A stretch of 64,000 bases of DNA. Origin: Cryobacterium adonitolivorans. Its GTDB lineage: Bacteria > Actinomycetota > Actinomycetes > Actinomycetales > Microbacteriaceae. How positions within the stretch are numbered: the first letter of the stretch is position 1; each line of letters begins with the position of its first letter. Position numbers and translations under genes: made by a program. Under the pieces are notes generated by a model. It searched no databases. It saw only the letters and a program-made list of their open reading frames with translations, and was not told the DNA's origin. The stretch covers positions 1-64,000 of the forward strand of contig NZ_SOFL01000057.1 of assembly GCF_004402695.1 (NCBI RefSeq). Reading direction: 5' to 3'. Positions 25,527 to 34,199 of this stretch are shown here, piece by piece.

Positions 25527-27140
25527 GTGGCGACCGACGAGGCTGACTTCACCCAGGTATTCCGGGGGTACGACAAGGACGAGGTCGACAAGGCCATCCA
25601 GGGACTCCGGCGCGACCTGATCCAGGCCAACGCGCAGAGCACGGAGTCGGCCAAGGAAGTCAAACGGCTGGGCGCTCGGATCGACGACCTCAATGCCGAG
25701 ATCGAAGAGGTCGGCAGTCCCACCTTCTCCGGGTTGGGCACCAAGCTCGAGAACACCCTGCGTGTCGCCGAGGAGCAGTCGACCCGGGTCATCGCCCAGG
25801 CCGACATCGACGCCGAGAAGCTCCGCGCGTCCGCATCCGCTGAGATCGACGCGCTGAAGCGCCAGGCGTCTGAACACGCCGAACGGTCGGTATCCGACGC
25901 CACCGTCAAGGCCGGCCGACTGCTCACCGATGCCCAGGCCGAGGCGGATGACCTGCTCGCCCGCGCCGGGCTGGCCTCAGAACAACTCACCCAGGATGCC
26001 CTCCAGGAGGCCGCAGCGATCCGTGGTGCCGTCGCGACCGAGGCGGCGGAGCTTCGTGCCACGGTGAAGCGTGAGGTCGCCGCCATCCGTACCGAGGCGG
26101 AACGCGAGGCCGCGGAGGTGCGAGTCGTCGCGCAGCGCGAGGCCACCGAAGCGAGGGAAATCGCCGCCGGCCTGACCCGCGAAACAGAGTTGACGCGCGC
26201 GGAGGTGGCCCACGAGCTGGACCAGCAGCGTGCCGACCTGGCCCGCGAAACCGAACAGGCCCGGATCGATCTCGCCGCAGAGACCGAACAGGATCGCATC
26301 GACCTGGCACGCGAGACCGAACAGGCCCGGATCGATCTGGCCCACGAGACCGAACAGGCCCGCTCTGACCTGTCCGTGGAGATCGAGCAGGGTCGCACCG
26401 ACCTGGCCAGGGAGATCGAACTGGCTCGCGCGGCCCTCGCCATCGAGGGTGAGCAGGCGCACACCGACCTCGACCGCGAGCTGGACCGGGACCGGGCGGC
26501 CGTGAACCGCGACCTCGACAAGGCGCACGCCGACCTCGCCGCGGAGACCGAGCAGGCCAGGGCCGACCTCGCCCGGGAACTCGAGCAGGCCAAGGCCGAC
26601 TTCGACGCCGACAGCGAGCAGGCCAGAATCGATCTGGATAACCACCTCACCGCCACCCGCAAGCGCGGCGAGCACGAGGCGGCCAAGCTCCGACGCGAGA
26701 TCGACCAGATCCGCGCAGACCTCGAGGTGGAGCTCAAGGCCCGCAGGGACGAAGCCGAACAGGACCACCTGGCCCGGCACCAGGCGGCCGTCGCCCAGAC
26801 CCAGCGGTACCTGGACGACTCCTCCGCCCAGCTCGCCGACACCAACGCCCGCACCGTTCAGCTCCGCGCCCTCAACGAACAGCTGGACGCCGGCGCCCGC
26901 GCCGAGGCGAAGGCGGCGAAGTCGAAGGCCGACGATGAAGCCGAACGCATCGTGCGCGACGCGGAGGACCGGGCCGCCGCCCTCGTCGCCGGCGCGGAGA
27001 CACGCACGCGTGAACTGGTCGCCGACGCTGAAGACCGCCTGGCGCAGATTAGGATGGAGCGCGACTCGGTCGCCGGCTACTTCGAGAGCCTGCGCAGCGT
27101 CCTGACTCAGGCGGAGAAAGTGAACGCTGACCAGGACTAG
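25527..27140 (+). CDS. DivIVA-domain coiled-coil protein with hendecad repeats (Scy/FilP-like)
   Basis: 537 aa. The N-terminus has a DivIVA motif (FTQVFRGYDKDEVDKAIQGL, residues 8-27). Residues about 90-500 are an uninterrupted Ala/Glu/Arg coiled coil. From about residue 228 to 375 it is built from roughly thirteen tandem 11-residue units of the type ARETEQARIDL, matched by 33-nt DNA repeats. Hendecad coiled coils occur in the polar scaffold Scy of Streptomyces. A scaffold role at the pole or septum is inference. GTG start with GAGGAG upstream. A permease gene follows. Confidence 0.8.
   Translation: MATDEADFTQVFRGYDKDEVDKAIQGLRRDLIQANAQSTESAKEVKRLGARIDDLNAEIEEVGSPTFSGLGTKLENTLRVAEEQSTRVIAQADIDAEKLRASASAEIDALKRQASEHAERSVSDATVKAGRLLTDAQAEADDLLARAGLASEQLTQDALQEAAAIRGAVATEAAELRATVKREVAAIRTEAEREAAEVRVVAQREATEAREIAAGLTRETELTRAEVAHELDQQRADLARETEQARIDLAAETEQDRIDLARETEQARIDLAHETEQARSDLSVEIEQGRTDLAREIELARAALAIEGEQAHTDLDRELDRDRAAVNRDLDKAHADLAAETEQARADLARELEQAKADFDADSEQARIDLDNHLTATRKRGEHEAAKLRREIDQIRADLEVELKARRDEAEQDHLARHQAAVAQTQRYLDDSSAQLADTNARTVQLRALNEQLDAGARAEAKAAKSKADDEAERIVRDAEDRAAALVAGAETRTRELVADAEDRLAQIRMERDSVAGYFESLRSVLTQAEKVNADQD
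26205..26650 (+). repeat. In-frame 33-bp tandem repeat array
   Basis: About thirteen degenerate 33-nt units encode the hendecads of the coiled-coil protein. Units between 26238 and 26370 are the most alike (GCCCGCGAAACCGAACAGGC and variants). Copy number could vary by recombination. Confidence 0.75.
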
Positions 27141-27208
27141 TCACGACAACGCCGTAGCCGGTCCGCGCCTCGCGGCCGGCCTGGCCCGCCGAGCAAGTGG
27201 AGACAACA

Positions 27209-28258
27209 GTGAAGATCCAAAACGCCTTCCGTCTGGGCCTGGTGGCAACGCTGGGTGTCGGCGTCGGGATGCTGATCCTGAGCTCGATCGTCTCACTGTC
27301 CACGATCATCACCTATATCGGGGCGGCCCTGTTCCTCGCCCTCGGACTCGACCCGGCCGTCTCGTGGCTGGAGAAGAAGAAGTTCCCGCGGTGGGCGGCC
27401 ATCCTCACGGTGCTCGTCGCCGTGCTGGGCGCGCTGACCGGCGTGATCTTCGCGATCGTGCCGATCGTCGCCGACCAGATCTCCAACCTGTCTGAGCGCA
27501 TTCCCGCCCTGGTGAAGTCCGTGAACTCGGCCACCTTCCTGGTCGACCTGCAGAAGCAGTTCCCGGCCCTGGACGTGCAGGAAATCGTCAAGGCCGTCAC
27601 GGACTACCTCGGCGGAAACCTGACGACGATCACGTCCACCATCGTCCAATCCGGATTCGCCATCGTCAGCGGACTGTTCGGCGGCCTGATCATCCTGATC
27701 CTCACGCTGTACTTCACGGCGTCGCTGAACAGCATCAAGCGAGCCACCTACCAGCTGGTTCCCGCGTCCAAGCGGGAACGCTTCGCCGACCTGAGCGAGC
27801 AGATCACCACGGCCGTGGGCCGGTTCATCGTGGGCCAGGGCGCCCTCGCCGCCTGCAACGGTGTCTTCAGCTTTATCTTCCTGTCGATCATCGGCGCACC
27901 CTTCCCCGCACTGCTGGCGTTGATCGCGTTCCTCTTCTCGCTCATCCCGCTGGTGGGCACCATCACCGGGTCCGTCATCATCGTCGCCACCTGCATGATC
28001 CCCGGCATCGGCAGCTCCTGGCTCACCGTGCTCGTCGCGGGCATCTACTACCTGGTCTACATGCAGATCGAGGCGTACGTGCTCAGCCCGAACATCATGA
28101 ACCGCGCCGTCGCCGTTCCCGGCGCCGTCGTGGTGGTGGCAGCCCTCGCCGGTGGGTCGTTGCTGGGCATCCTCGGTGCCCTCATCGCGATCCCGGTCGC
28201 CGCGTCGGTCATCATGATCATCAAGCAGGTCGTGATCCCCCGCCAGAACGAGCTGTAG
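27209..28258 (+). CDS. AI-2E family transporter
   Basis: 349 aa integral membrane protein with about eight hydrophobic segments and the family pattern (ALFLALGLDPAVSWLEKKKFPR near the N-terminus, split as ALFLALGLDPAVSW and LEKKKFPRW; GQGALAACNGVF; LFSLIPLVGTITG). Members export small molecules or ions. The AI-2 label is historical and the substrate here is unknown. The GTG at 27209 is preferred over a GTG at 27197 because GGAG lies 6 nt upstream. It follows the coiled-coil gene by 68 nt. Confidence 0.88.
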   Translation: MKIQNAFRLGLVATLGVGVGMLILSSIVSLSTIITYIGAALFLALGLDPAVSWLEKKKFPRWAAILTVLVAVLGALTGVIFAIVPIVADQISNLSERIPALVKSVNSATFLVDLQKQFPALDVQEIVKAVTDYLGGNLTTITSTIVQSGFAIVSGLFGGLIILILTLYFTASLNSIKRATYQLVPASKRERFADLSEQITTAVGRFIVGQGALAACNGVFSFIFLSIIGAPFPALLALIAFLFSLIPLVGTITGSVIIVATCMIPGIGSSWLTVLVAGIYYLVYMQIEAYVLSPNIMNRAVAVPGAVVVVAALAGGSLLGILGALIAIPVAASVIMIIKQVVIPRQNEL

Positions 28259-28275
28259 GGCCGCCGGAGCGGCCC
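28258..28275 (+). terminator. Hairpin at the end of the AI-2E-type gene
   Basis: GGGCCGC (28258-28264), loop CGGA, GCGGCCC (28269-28275). The stem begins on the last base of the stop codon. It is GC-rich with no T-tract, typical of actinobacterial terminators. Confidence 0.6.
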
Positions 28276-28336
28276 GTCAGGCGGCGAGCAGCGGCGGGGT
28301 TGCTGGCGCCCGCCGAGCGCTCACACGCTGGGCAGA

Positions 28337-28381
28337 GCTCGCCGGGCCAAAGTTCGCCGGGTCAGAGTTGGCTGGGCCATT
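28337..28381. repeat. Three degenerate 15-bp tandem repeats
   Basis: AGCTCGCCGGGCCAA, AGTTCGCCGGGTCAG and AGTTGGCTGGGCCAT follow each other directly. The last one covers the 3' end of the hydrolase gene. A related motif (CAGTTGGCCGGGCTCAG) lies at about 43118-43134. Confidence 0.55.
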
Positions 28382-29090
28382 CCTCGGGCAACGGGCCGGC
28401 CGCCGGGTTGACGACGGCGACGATCTCGTTGAGCACCCGGCGGGTCTGGCTCTCCCCCACCCACAGGTGCTTCGCGCCGTCCACACTGATCAACCGGGCG
28501 TCCGGCACACTCGCGAACCGGATGCGCGCCTCGTCGGGACGCAGGTAGTCGTCGTGCTCCGGCACCAGCACCACAAGTTCGCGCTCGTCGCCCGCCCAGG
28601 CGGCCAGCTCGGCATCCGTCGCCCGGTGAAGGGGCGGTGACAGCAGGATGGCGCCGCGGATCGGGTACTCGAGGCCGTACTTGATCGCGAGCTCGGTGCC
28701 GAACGACCAGCCGACCAGCCAGGGGGCCGGCAGGCCGCGTTGGGCAACGAAGGCCATTGCGGCGGCGACGTCGGCACGTTCGGCGTCACCGTGTCCGAAG
28801 CTGCCCCCGCTGGTGCCCCGCGGCGAGCTGGTGCCCCGCGTGTTGAAGCGCAGTACGGCGAGGTCGGCCAGCGCCGGCAGGCGTCCGGCGGCCTTGCGCA
28901 GGATGTGCGAGTCCATGAAGCCGCCGTGCGTGGGCAGCGGATGCAGGGTGACCAGGGTGGCGACTGCGGGACGGTTCACCGGCGTGGCAAGCTCGCCCAC
29001 CAGGGTGAGGCCGTCGTCGGTGTGCAGCTCGATCTGCTCGCGGGTTGCGGGCAGGTCGATGCCGCCGCGGATCTCGACTGGTCCAGCCAT
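28362..29090 (-). CDS. Alpha/beta hydrolase
   Basis: 242 aa, cytoplasmic. Visible: HPLPTHGGFMDS after the second strand (oxyanion region), nucleophile Ser in LVGWSFGTELAIKYG (about residue 132), Asp in PEHDDYLRP and His in SVDGAKHLWVGE. The set resembles short KANL3/Tex30-like or dienelactone-hydrolase-like enzymes. The substrate is unknown. It converges with the AI-2E-type gene. Confidence 0.85.
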   Translation of the reverse strand: MAGPVEIRGGIDLPATREQIELHTDDGLTLVGELATPVNRPAVATLVTLHPLPTHGGFMDSHILRKAAGRLPALADLAVLRFNTRGTSSPRGTSGGSFGHGDAERADVAAAMAFVAQRGLPAPWLVGWSFGTELAIKYGLEYPIRGAILLSPPLHRATDAELAAWAGDERELVVLVPEHDDYLRPDEARIRFASVPDARLISVDGAKHLWVGESQTRRVLNEIVAVVNPAAGPLPEEWPSQL

Positions 29091-29135
29091 GGTGGTGCTC
29101 CTCAGGGGTGATGAAGGCGTGCGGGAGAGCTACGG

Positions 29136-29435
29136 TTACTTGATCTTCCAGCAGTGCAGGTGCCAGTGCCGCCGGGCGGCGAGGTCCGCCGCGTCGCCGG
29201 TCACGCCGTCGCCGCGCCAGGTGACCATGTGGGCCACGCCGGGGTTGATGTCCAGCAGGCAGCCGGGGCAGAGGTAGGTCTTGCCCGCCTGGGCAGCGCT
29301 GATCGGCTGAACGTGCCAGACCCCGTCGCGTTTCACCTCGGTGCGGCGCCAGCCGGCGAGCATGCGCGACAGGTCATCGGTCTCGTCTTCGCCGGTGCCG
29401 GTTCTGCGGCCCTTGGGGCGATTGCTGCGCGGCAT
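29136..29435 (-). CDS. Small conserved Zn-binding-like protein
   Basis: 99 aa with a basic N-terminus (MPRSNRPKGRRTG). A CPGC pair (residues about 56-59) and a C-terminal HWHLHCWK could bind one zinc ion, with HMVTW between them. It resembles a small actinobacterial family often labelled as an ATP/GTP-binding protein without evidence. Function unknown. Confidence 0.75.
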   Translation of the reverse strand: MPRSNRPKGRRTGTGEDETDDLSRMLAGWRRTEVKRDGVWHVQPISAAQAGKTYLCPGCLLDINPGVAHMVTWRGDGVTGDAADLAARRHWHLHCWKIK

Positions 29436-29490
29436 GGTGCAAGTCTAACCCTGGCTCGGCAGGCCCCACGGGACCGGTCGGTCGGGCGGC

Positions 29491-30246
29491 TCAGTACCAG
29501 CCGACGTCGACCGAATGGCCCCAGGCGCCGCACGGGGTGCCGTAACGGCCGCTGATGTAGCCCAGGCCCCATTCGATCTGGGTGGCGGCGTTGGTCTCCC
29601 AGTCGGAGCCGGCTGTGGCCATCTTGGAACCGGGCAGTGCCTGCGGGATCCCGTAGGCTCCGCTGCTGGAGTTGGCCGCGTTGACCCGCCAGCCGGATTC
29701 CTTGTTCCACAGCGACACCAGGCAGCTGTATTGGTCCTCGCCCCAGCCGCGGGACGCCACAGCGCCGTACGCGTAGGCCTGGGCGGAGCCCGGGTCGGGG
29801 ACGGCGGCGGGTGCGGCGCTGACGGTTCCGGACGACAAAGCTGATGCGGCGGCCACGGGGACGGGCGCGGGTTCCGGCTCGGGTTCGTTGATGGTGTAGC
29901 CGTCGATGACGACAGCGTTGGCTACGGTGCTCGCCACGAGCAGTGACTGGGCGGCCTCGCCCTTGTACCGGTCGGAGGCTGCGCCGGGCACCTGGAAGTA
30001 CGGTGACGCCGTCGCCCCGGAGTAGGGGTCGACCACAGTGACGAGCACGAAGGCGGCCGCGGCGGTGAACGCGAACAGCGAGAGCGTCACGTTGCTGCGG
30101 GACCGCGGTCGGTGCATGCTCCGCTGGCTGGGCCGGGAGGGCGCCTGCCCGATCAAGGCAACGGGTGCACGGAGCGATTTGGTGACCGGTGTGCTCACCG
30201 GCGTCGCGCCCGAAACAGGCGCGGAAATATTGAGATGTCTACCCAC
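29491..30246 (-). CDS. Secreted transglycosylase-like (lysozyme-fold) protein
   Basis: 251 aa. A transmembrane/signal segment lies at residues about 53-71 (VTLSLFAFTAAAAFVLVTVV), then a Pro/Ala-rich linker (EPEPEPAPVPV). The C-terminal 75 residues look like an SLT/lysozyme domain: CLVSLWNKESGW with the catalytic Glu, SSSGAYGIPQAL and ATQIEWGLGYISGRYG. It probably cleaves peptidoglycan. Two Cys in the domain could form a disulfide. The GTG start at 30246 lacks a good RBS. ATG at 30117 is an alternative that keeps the signal. Confidence 0.85.
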   Translation of the reverse strand: MGRHLNISAPVSGATPVSTPVTKSLRAPVALIGQAPSRPSQRSMHRPRSRSNVTLSLFAFTAAAAFVLVTVVDPYSGATASPYFQVPGAASDRYKGEAAQSLLVASTVANAVVIDGYTINEPEPEPAPVPVAAASALSSGTVSAAPAAVPDPGSAQAYAYGAVASRGWGEDQYSCLVSLWNKESGWRVNAANSSSGAYGIPQALPGSKMATAGSDWETNAATQIEWGLGYISGRYGTPCGAWGHSVDVGWY

Positions 30247-30303
30247 GATGATTCGACCCTAGCCCACTTCGCGGGTAACAGCGAGGTAACGACACGCGTG
30301 ATG

Positions 30304-30852
30304 TCACCGAACGGCGAGCATCACGTCCACGACACTGTCGAGGACCAGGTCGACCTGGGCCTCCCTGTAGCCGGTTCGCTGGGGGCGGAAGACTGACGTG
30401 CGCACGTCGTCGACGGTGACCGGGTGACCGTCCTGGAAGTAGGTGACGAGCTTCGCGGCGAGGCGGTCGACATCGGCCTTGTTGTAGCCGGTGCTGAAAA
30501 TGCTGGTGCGGGCGAACCGGTGCCCAGCGGGTCGGCCGAGGCGGTTGATGAGCACCTGTGCGGTCTGACGCGCCTCGTCGAGCCAGGCCTGGGATCCGGA
30601 GTCGCCTGTGGCCTGTTCCCGCTCCCTCAGCGCGAAGGCGTCCTCGAGACGCTCCAGGGCCGCGTCGACGTGAAGAGGCGAATAGCCGCCCTTCTGCATG
30701 GCGAAAGCCGTGTGACGGATGTCGGTTGCGGTGAGCCGGTCCGTCCCGCCCGCGTCGTCGTACGCCTGACGTGTCGACTCGAGGAACTCCTCGACCTGCT
30801 TGAGGTTGTAGCCGAGCATCTTCTTGCTGGTTCGCGGAAACGTAGTGCTCAC
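30304..30852 (-). CDS. Protein with four DivIVA-like motifs
   Basis: 182 aa, cytoplasmic. Four short repeats carry G-Y-x4-V-[DE]: GYNLKQVEEFL, GYSPLHVDAAL, GYNKADVDRLA and GYREAQVDLVL, each preceded by a short R/T-x-x-F-type lead. This is the DivIVA N-terminal membrane-recruiting motif repeated, without the long coiled coil. A role in septum or pole organisation is inference. GTG at 30852 is preferred over GTG at 30870. Confidence 0.8.
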   Translation of the reverse strand: MSTTFPRTSKKMLGYNLKQVEEFLESTRQAYDDAGGTDRLTATDIRHTAFAMQKGGYSPLHVDAALERLEDAFALREREQATGDSGSQAWLDEARQTAQVLINRLGRPAGHRFARTSIFSTGYNKADVDRLAAKLVTYFQDGHPVTVDDVRTSVFRPQRTGYREAQVDLVLDSVVDVMLAVR

Positions 30853-30898
30853 CGCCTCATTCTGCCTCACCGGACGCCGAGTGTCGAAAGCAGCCGGG

Positions 30899-31879
30899 TC
30901 AGGCGAAGATCAGGTAGAGCGCGTACGCCGCTGCCGCCGACGGAAGGATCGAGTCCAAGCGGTCCAGGAAACCGCCGTGCCCCGGCAGCCAGGAACTCAT
31001 GTCCTTGATGCCCAGGTCCCGCTTGATCAGTGATTCCGCCAGGTCACCGAAGGTGGCCGTGATCAGGATCACCACACCGAAGATCGGACCGAACCACCAA
31101 GGTTCGCCCAGCATGAAGACGGCCAGCATGATGCCGACGAGCACACACACGACGGCCGCGCCGGCGAACCCCTCCCAGGTCTTCTTGGGACTGATCGACG
31201 GCACCATCCGGTGCTTGCCGAACGAGAGGCCGGCGGCGTACGCGGCGATGTCCGCGGAGATCACCAGTAGCAGGAACGCGAGCGTCCACCACTGGCCGCC
31301 GTCCTGGGCGACCAGCAGCACGGCGAAACTGGACAGGAACACGACATAGACCTGGATCAGGAAGCCGCCGCCGATGTCGGAGAGCACCAGCCTGCCCGGC
31401 GCGCGGTGCCGGGGGAAGGCGAGCATGGCCAGCCGCCACAGGGTGATCAGCACGATGCCGCCCAGCGTGGCGAGCCACTGGCCGCCGGCACCCCAGTAGA
31501 ACGCGGCGGGCACGACGGCAACCGCCGACACCAGCACCGGGATCCGAGGCACCTTCCGGCCGCCCCGGCGCAGTGCCTCGGCGAGTTCAAAGGCCGTGAA
31601 GCCCACGACGACGAAGGCCACGATCATGAACAGCTCTTTGATGAAGATGAGGCTCACGAGCATCGCGCCGCCCAGGACCAGGCCGATCAGGGTCGCCAGA
31701 ATGAGGTTGCGCCCGGTGCGCGCCTCGATGCGTTCGTTCGTCGCATCCAGCTGCGCCTTGGTCGCCTGTACCTGGCGTTCAATGTCAGCCTTGGTGGACT
31801 GCACCTGTGCCCGGAACTCGGCGCGGCCGGTGCCGCGACCCCGCTGGGGTGGCTGGGTGGGCCCTGGCTGATCCGTCAT
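30899..31879 (-). CDS. cdsA: Phosphatidate cytidylyltransferase
   Basis: 326 aa inner-membrane enzyme making CDP-diacylglycerol from phosphatidate and CTP. It has about eight membrane segments and the CDS signature near the C-terminus (SPKKTWEGFAG and DMSSWLPGHGGFLDRLDS). The N-terminal 55 residues are a hydrophilic, coiled-coil-like extension (QVQSTKADIERQVQATKAQL) not found in short CdsA proteins. It follows frr by 14 nt in the rpsB-tsf-pyrH-frr-cdsA order. Confidence 0.95.
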   Translation of the reverse strand: MTDQPGPTQPPQRGRGTGRAEFRAQVQSTKADIERQVQATKAQLDATNERIEARTGRNLILATLIGLVLGGAMLVSLIFIKELFMIVAFVVVGFTAFELAEALRRGGRKVPRIPVLVSAVAVVPAAFYWGAGGQWLATLGGIVLITLWRLAMLAFPRHRAPGRLVLSDIGGGFLIQVYVVFLSSFAVLLVAQDGGQWWTLAFLLLVISADIAAYAAGLSFGKHRMVPSISPKKTWEGFAGAAVVCVLVGIMLAVFMLGEPWWFGPIFGVVILITATFGDLAESLIKRDLGIKDMSSWLPGHGGFLDRLDSILPSAAAAYALYLIFA

Positions 31880-31893
31880 TCGCTTGGCCTCCG

Positions 31894-32448
31894 CTAGATA
31901 GCGAGGAGTTCGGCTTCCTTGCGCTTGAGAGCGTCGTCGATCGCGTCGATGTGCGTCTTCGTGATCTGCTCGAGTTCCTTCTCGCCACGAGCCACGTCAT
32001 CGTCGCCGACCTCGCTCTTGAGCGCGTCGAGTTCGTCCTTGGCCTTGCGGCGCAGGTTGCGTACCGACACCTTGGCGTCCTCGCCCTTGGTCTTGACGAT
32101 CTTGACGTATTCCTTGCGACGGTCGTTGGTCAGCTCGGGCAGGGACGCCCGGATGACGATGCCGTCGTTGCCGAGGTTGGCGCCGAGGTTCGGGGTGTCC
32201 CGGATAGCGTTCTCGATGTCGCGCAGGGCGCTCTTGTCGTACGGGGTGATCAGGAGCGTGCGTGCTTCCTGGTTCTGCAGCGAGGCCAGCTGGCCGAGCG
32301 GCGTTGGCGTGCCGTAGTAGTCGACCAGGATCTTCTGGAACATCTGGGGGTTCGCTCGACCCGTTCGCACGGTGGCGAAGTCTTCTTTGGCGGCCTCAAG
32401 CGCTTTGCTCATGCGCTGAGTGGTATCGGACAGGACATCCGCAATCAC
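31894..32448 (-). CDS. frr: Ribosome recycling factor
   Basis: 184 aa, standard length. Splits post-termination ribosomes with EF-G. Motifs: [47 protein letters not shown] split by family as KEYVKIVK and [10 protein letters not shown], and [11 protein letters not shown] start, with GGAG upstream. It follows pyrH by 31 nt. Confidence 0.97.
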   Translation of the reverse strand: MIADVLSDTTQRMSKALEAAKEDFATVRTGRANPQMFQKILVDYYGTPTPLGQLASLQNQEARTLLITPYDKSALRDIENAIRDTPNLGANLGNDGIVIRASLPELTNDRRKEYVKIVKTKGEDAKVSVRNLRRKAKDELDALKSEVGDDDVARGEKELEQITKTHIDAIDDALKRKEAELLAI

Positions 32449-32479
32449 GGTGACTCCTTCTTCGGTGGCTTCAATAATC

Positions 32480-33196
32480 CTAGTTGGAGACGAGGGTTCC
32501 CAGTTCGGCGCCGAGAATGGCGGCGGTCACGTTGCCGTGCGGAGCCATCCCGAACACCCGCATGGGCATGCTGTTGTCCATGCAGAGGCTGAATGCCGTC
32601 GAGTCGACGACCTTGAGGCCGCGCTGGAGCGCATCCTGGTAAGTGATGCTGTGGATCTTGTGTGCGTCGGGGTTCGTGCGCGGGTCGTCGGAGTAGACCC
32701 CGTCGACGCCGTTCTTGGCCACCAGGACGACCTCGGCACCGATCTCGAGGGCGCGCTGGGCGGCCACGGTGTCGGTGGAGAAGTACGGCAGTCCGGCGCC
32801 GGCGCCGAAGATGACAACGCGGCCCTTTTCAAGGTGACGCTCGGCGCGGCGCGGAATGTACGGCTCGGCGACCTGGGTCATGGCGATGGCGGACTGCACG
32901 CGGGTCTCCGCGCCGGCCTGTTCCAGGAAGTCCTGCAACGCCAGGGCGTTCATCACGGTGCCCAGCATGCCCATGTAGTCGGCGCGACCGCGGTCCATGC
33001 CGCGCTGGGAGAGCTCGGCGCCGCGGAAGAAGTTACCGCCACCGACGACGATGGCGATCTCCACGCTCTGGGCGGCCTCGGCGATTTCCCGGGCCAGGCT
33101 GCTGATGACGTCGGGGTTGACGCCGAGGCTTCCCGCCCCAAATGCTTCACCCGACAGTTTGAGGAGGACTCTGCGCTTGGTACCTGTTTCTGACAT
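32480..33196 (-). CDS. pyrH: UMP kinase
   Basis: 238 aa. Phosphorylates UMP to UDP; hexameric amino-acid-kinase fold. Motifs: [56 protein letters not shown] (as VVIFGAGAG plus [10 protein letters not shown]) and [12 protein letters not shown]. It lies between tsf and frr, the usual order. Confidence 0.97.
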   Translation of the reverse strand: MSETGTKRRVLLKLSGEAFGAGSLGVNPDVISSLAREIAEAAQSVEIAIVVGGGNFFRGAELSQRGMDRGRADYMGMLGTVMNALALQDFLEQAGAETRVQSAIAMTQVAEPYIPRRAERHLEKGRVVIFGAGAGLPYFSTDTVAAQRALEIGAEVVLVAKNGVDGVYSDDPRTNPDAHKIHSITYQDALQRGLKVVDSTAFSLCMDNSMPMRVFGMAPHGNVTAAILGAELGTLVSN

Positions 33197-33274
33197 GCCC
33201 GTGAGCGTCCTTCCGTTGTGGATCGTGATTCTAAAACTACCGGCTGAGCACCGGCGCGCTGTACTCCCGCTGCG

Positions 33275-33292
33275 GCCCGCCCGAGGGCGGGC
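33275..33292 (-). terminator. GC-rich hairpin downstream of tsf
   Basis: GCCCGCCC (33275-33282), GA, GGGCGGGC (33285-33292), a perfect 8-bp stem. With the longer hairpin at 33298-33337 it forms a double terminator between tsf and pyrH. Confidence 0.65.
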
Positions 33293-33297
33293 AGAGA

Positions 33298-33337
33298 AGA
33301 AGGAGACCGGATTGCCGAGGCGATCCGATCTCCTTCT
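33298..33337 (-). terminator. Long hairpin after tsf
   Basis: AGAAGGAGACCGGATT pairs with GATCCGATCTCCTTCT across a short loop with a few mismatches, about 16 bp in all. It lies 24 nt past the tsf stop on the minus strand. It probably reduces read-through into pyrH, which then has its own promoter or partial read-through. Confidence 0.75.
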
Positions 33338-33360
33338 GTCTCAAATGTGTTACTGCTGGC

Positions 33361-34188
33361 TTACGCGCCGACCTTGAACCGGGCAAAGCCGGTGACGGTC
33401 AGGCCCGCGTCGGCGAGCACCTTGCTGACGGACAACTTGTTGTCCTTGGCGTAGTCCTGCTCGAGCAGGGCAACCTGCTTGAAGTACGCCTGAATGCGAC
33501 CCTCGACGATCTTGGGCAGCGCGGCGGCCGGCTTGCCTTCGTTCTCGGAGATCTCCGTGACGATGCGACGCTCGGCCTCGACGGCTTCTGCGGGAACGTC
33601 TTCGCGAGCCAGGTACTCCGGGTTCGCGAACGAGATGTGCTGAGCGATGCTGCGAGCGGTTGCGGCATCCTCACCGGTGTAGCCCAGGACAACGCCGACC
33701 TGCGGGGGCAGGTCCTTGCTGGTCTTGTGCAGGTAGATCTCGAAGTTGTCACCGGTGACGGCTGCGACACGGCGAAGTTCGAACTTCTCGCCAATGATCG
33801 CGGCTTCGCCGTTGATGAGCTCACCCACGGTCTGCCCGTCGGCGGGGGCGGCAAGCGCCTCCTCGACGGAAGTGGCGCCGGCTGCGGAAACCGCGTCCAG
33901 AACCTTCTCGGAGAGAGCGCCGAACTTCTCGCCCTTGGCGACGAAGTCGGTCTCGCAAGCGAGCTCCAGCAGGTAAGCGATGTTGCCGATCACCTTGGCG
34001 GCGACGAGGCCCTCGGAGGTGGAGCGGTCAGCGCGCTTGGCGTTGCCCTTTGCACCCTTGAGACGCAGGATCTCGACCGCGCGCTCGATGTCGCCATCGG
34101 CTTCGACGAGTGCGTTCTTGGTGTCGACCATGCCGGTGCCGAGGCGCTCGCGCAGGATCTTGACGGATTCGAGGTTGAAGTTTGCCAT
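33361..34188 (-). CDS. tsf: Elongation factor Ts
   Basis: 275 aa. Nucleotide exchange factor for EF-Tu. Motifs: VKILRERLGTGMVDTKNALVEADGD (shown by RERLGTGMVDTKNAL) and YLLELACETDFVAKGEKF. C-terminal ends LTVTGFARFKVGA. It starts 11 nt after the rpsB stop, forming the rpsB-tsf pair. Confidence 0.98.
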   Translation of the reverse strand: MANFNLESVKILRERLGTGMVDTKNALVEADGDIERAVEILRLKGAKGNAKRADRSTSEGLVAAKVIGNIAYLLELACETDFVAKGEKFGALSEKVLDAVSAAGATSVEEALAAPADGQTVGELINGEAAIIGEKFELRRVAAVTGDNFEIYLHKTSKDLPPQVGVVLGYTGEDAATARSIAQHISFANPEYLAREDVPAEAVEAERRIVTEISENEGKPAAALPKIVEGRIQAYFKQVALLEQDYAKDNKLSVSKVLADAGLTVTGFARFKVGA

Positions 34189-34199
34189 ACCTGTTGTCC

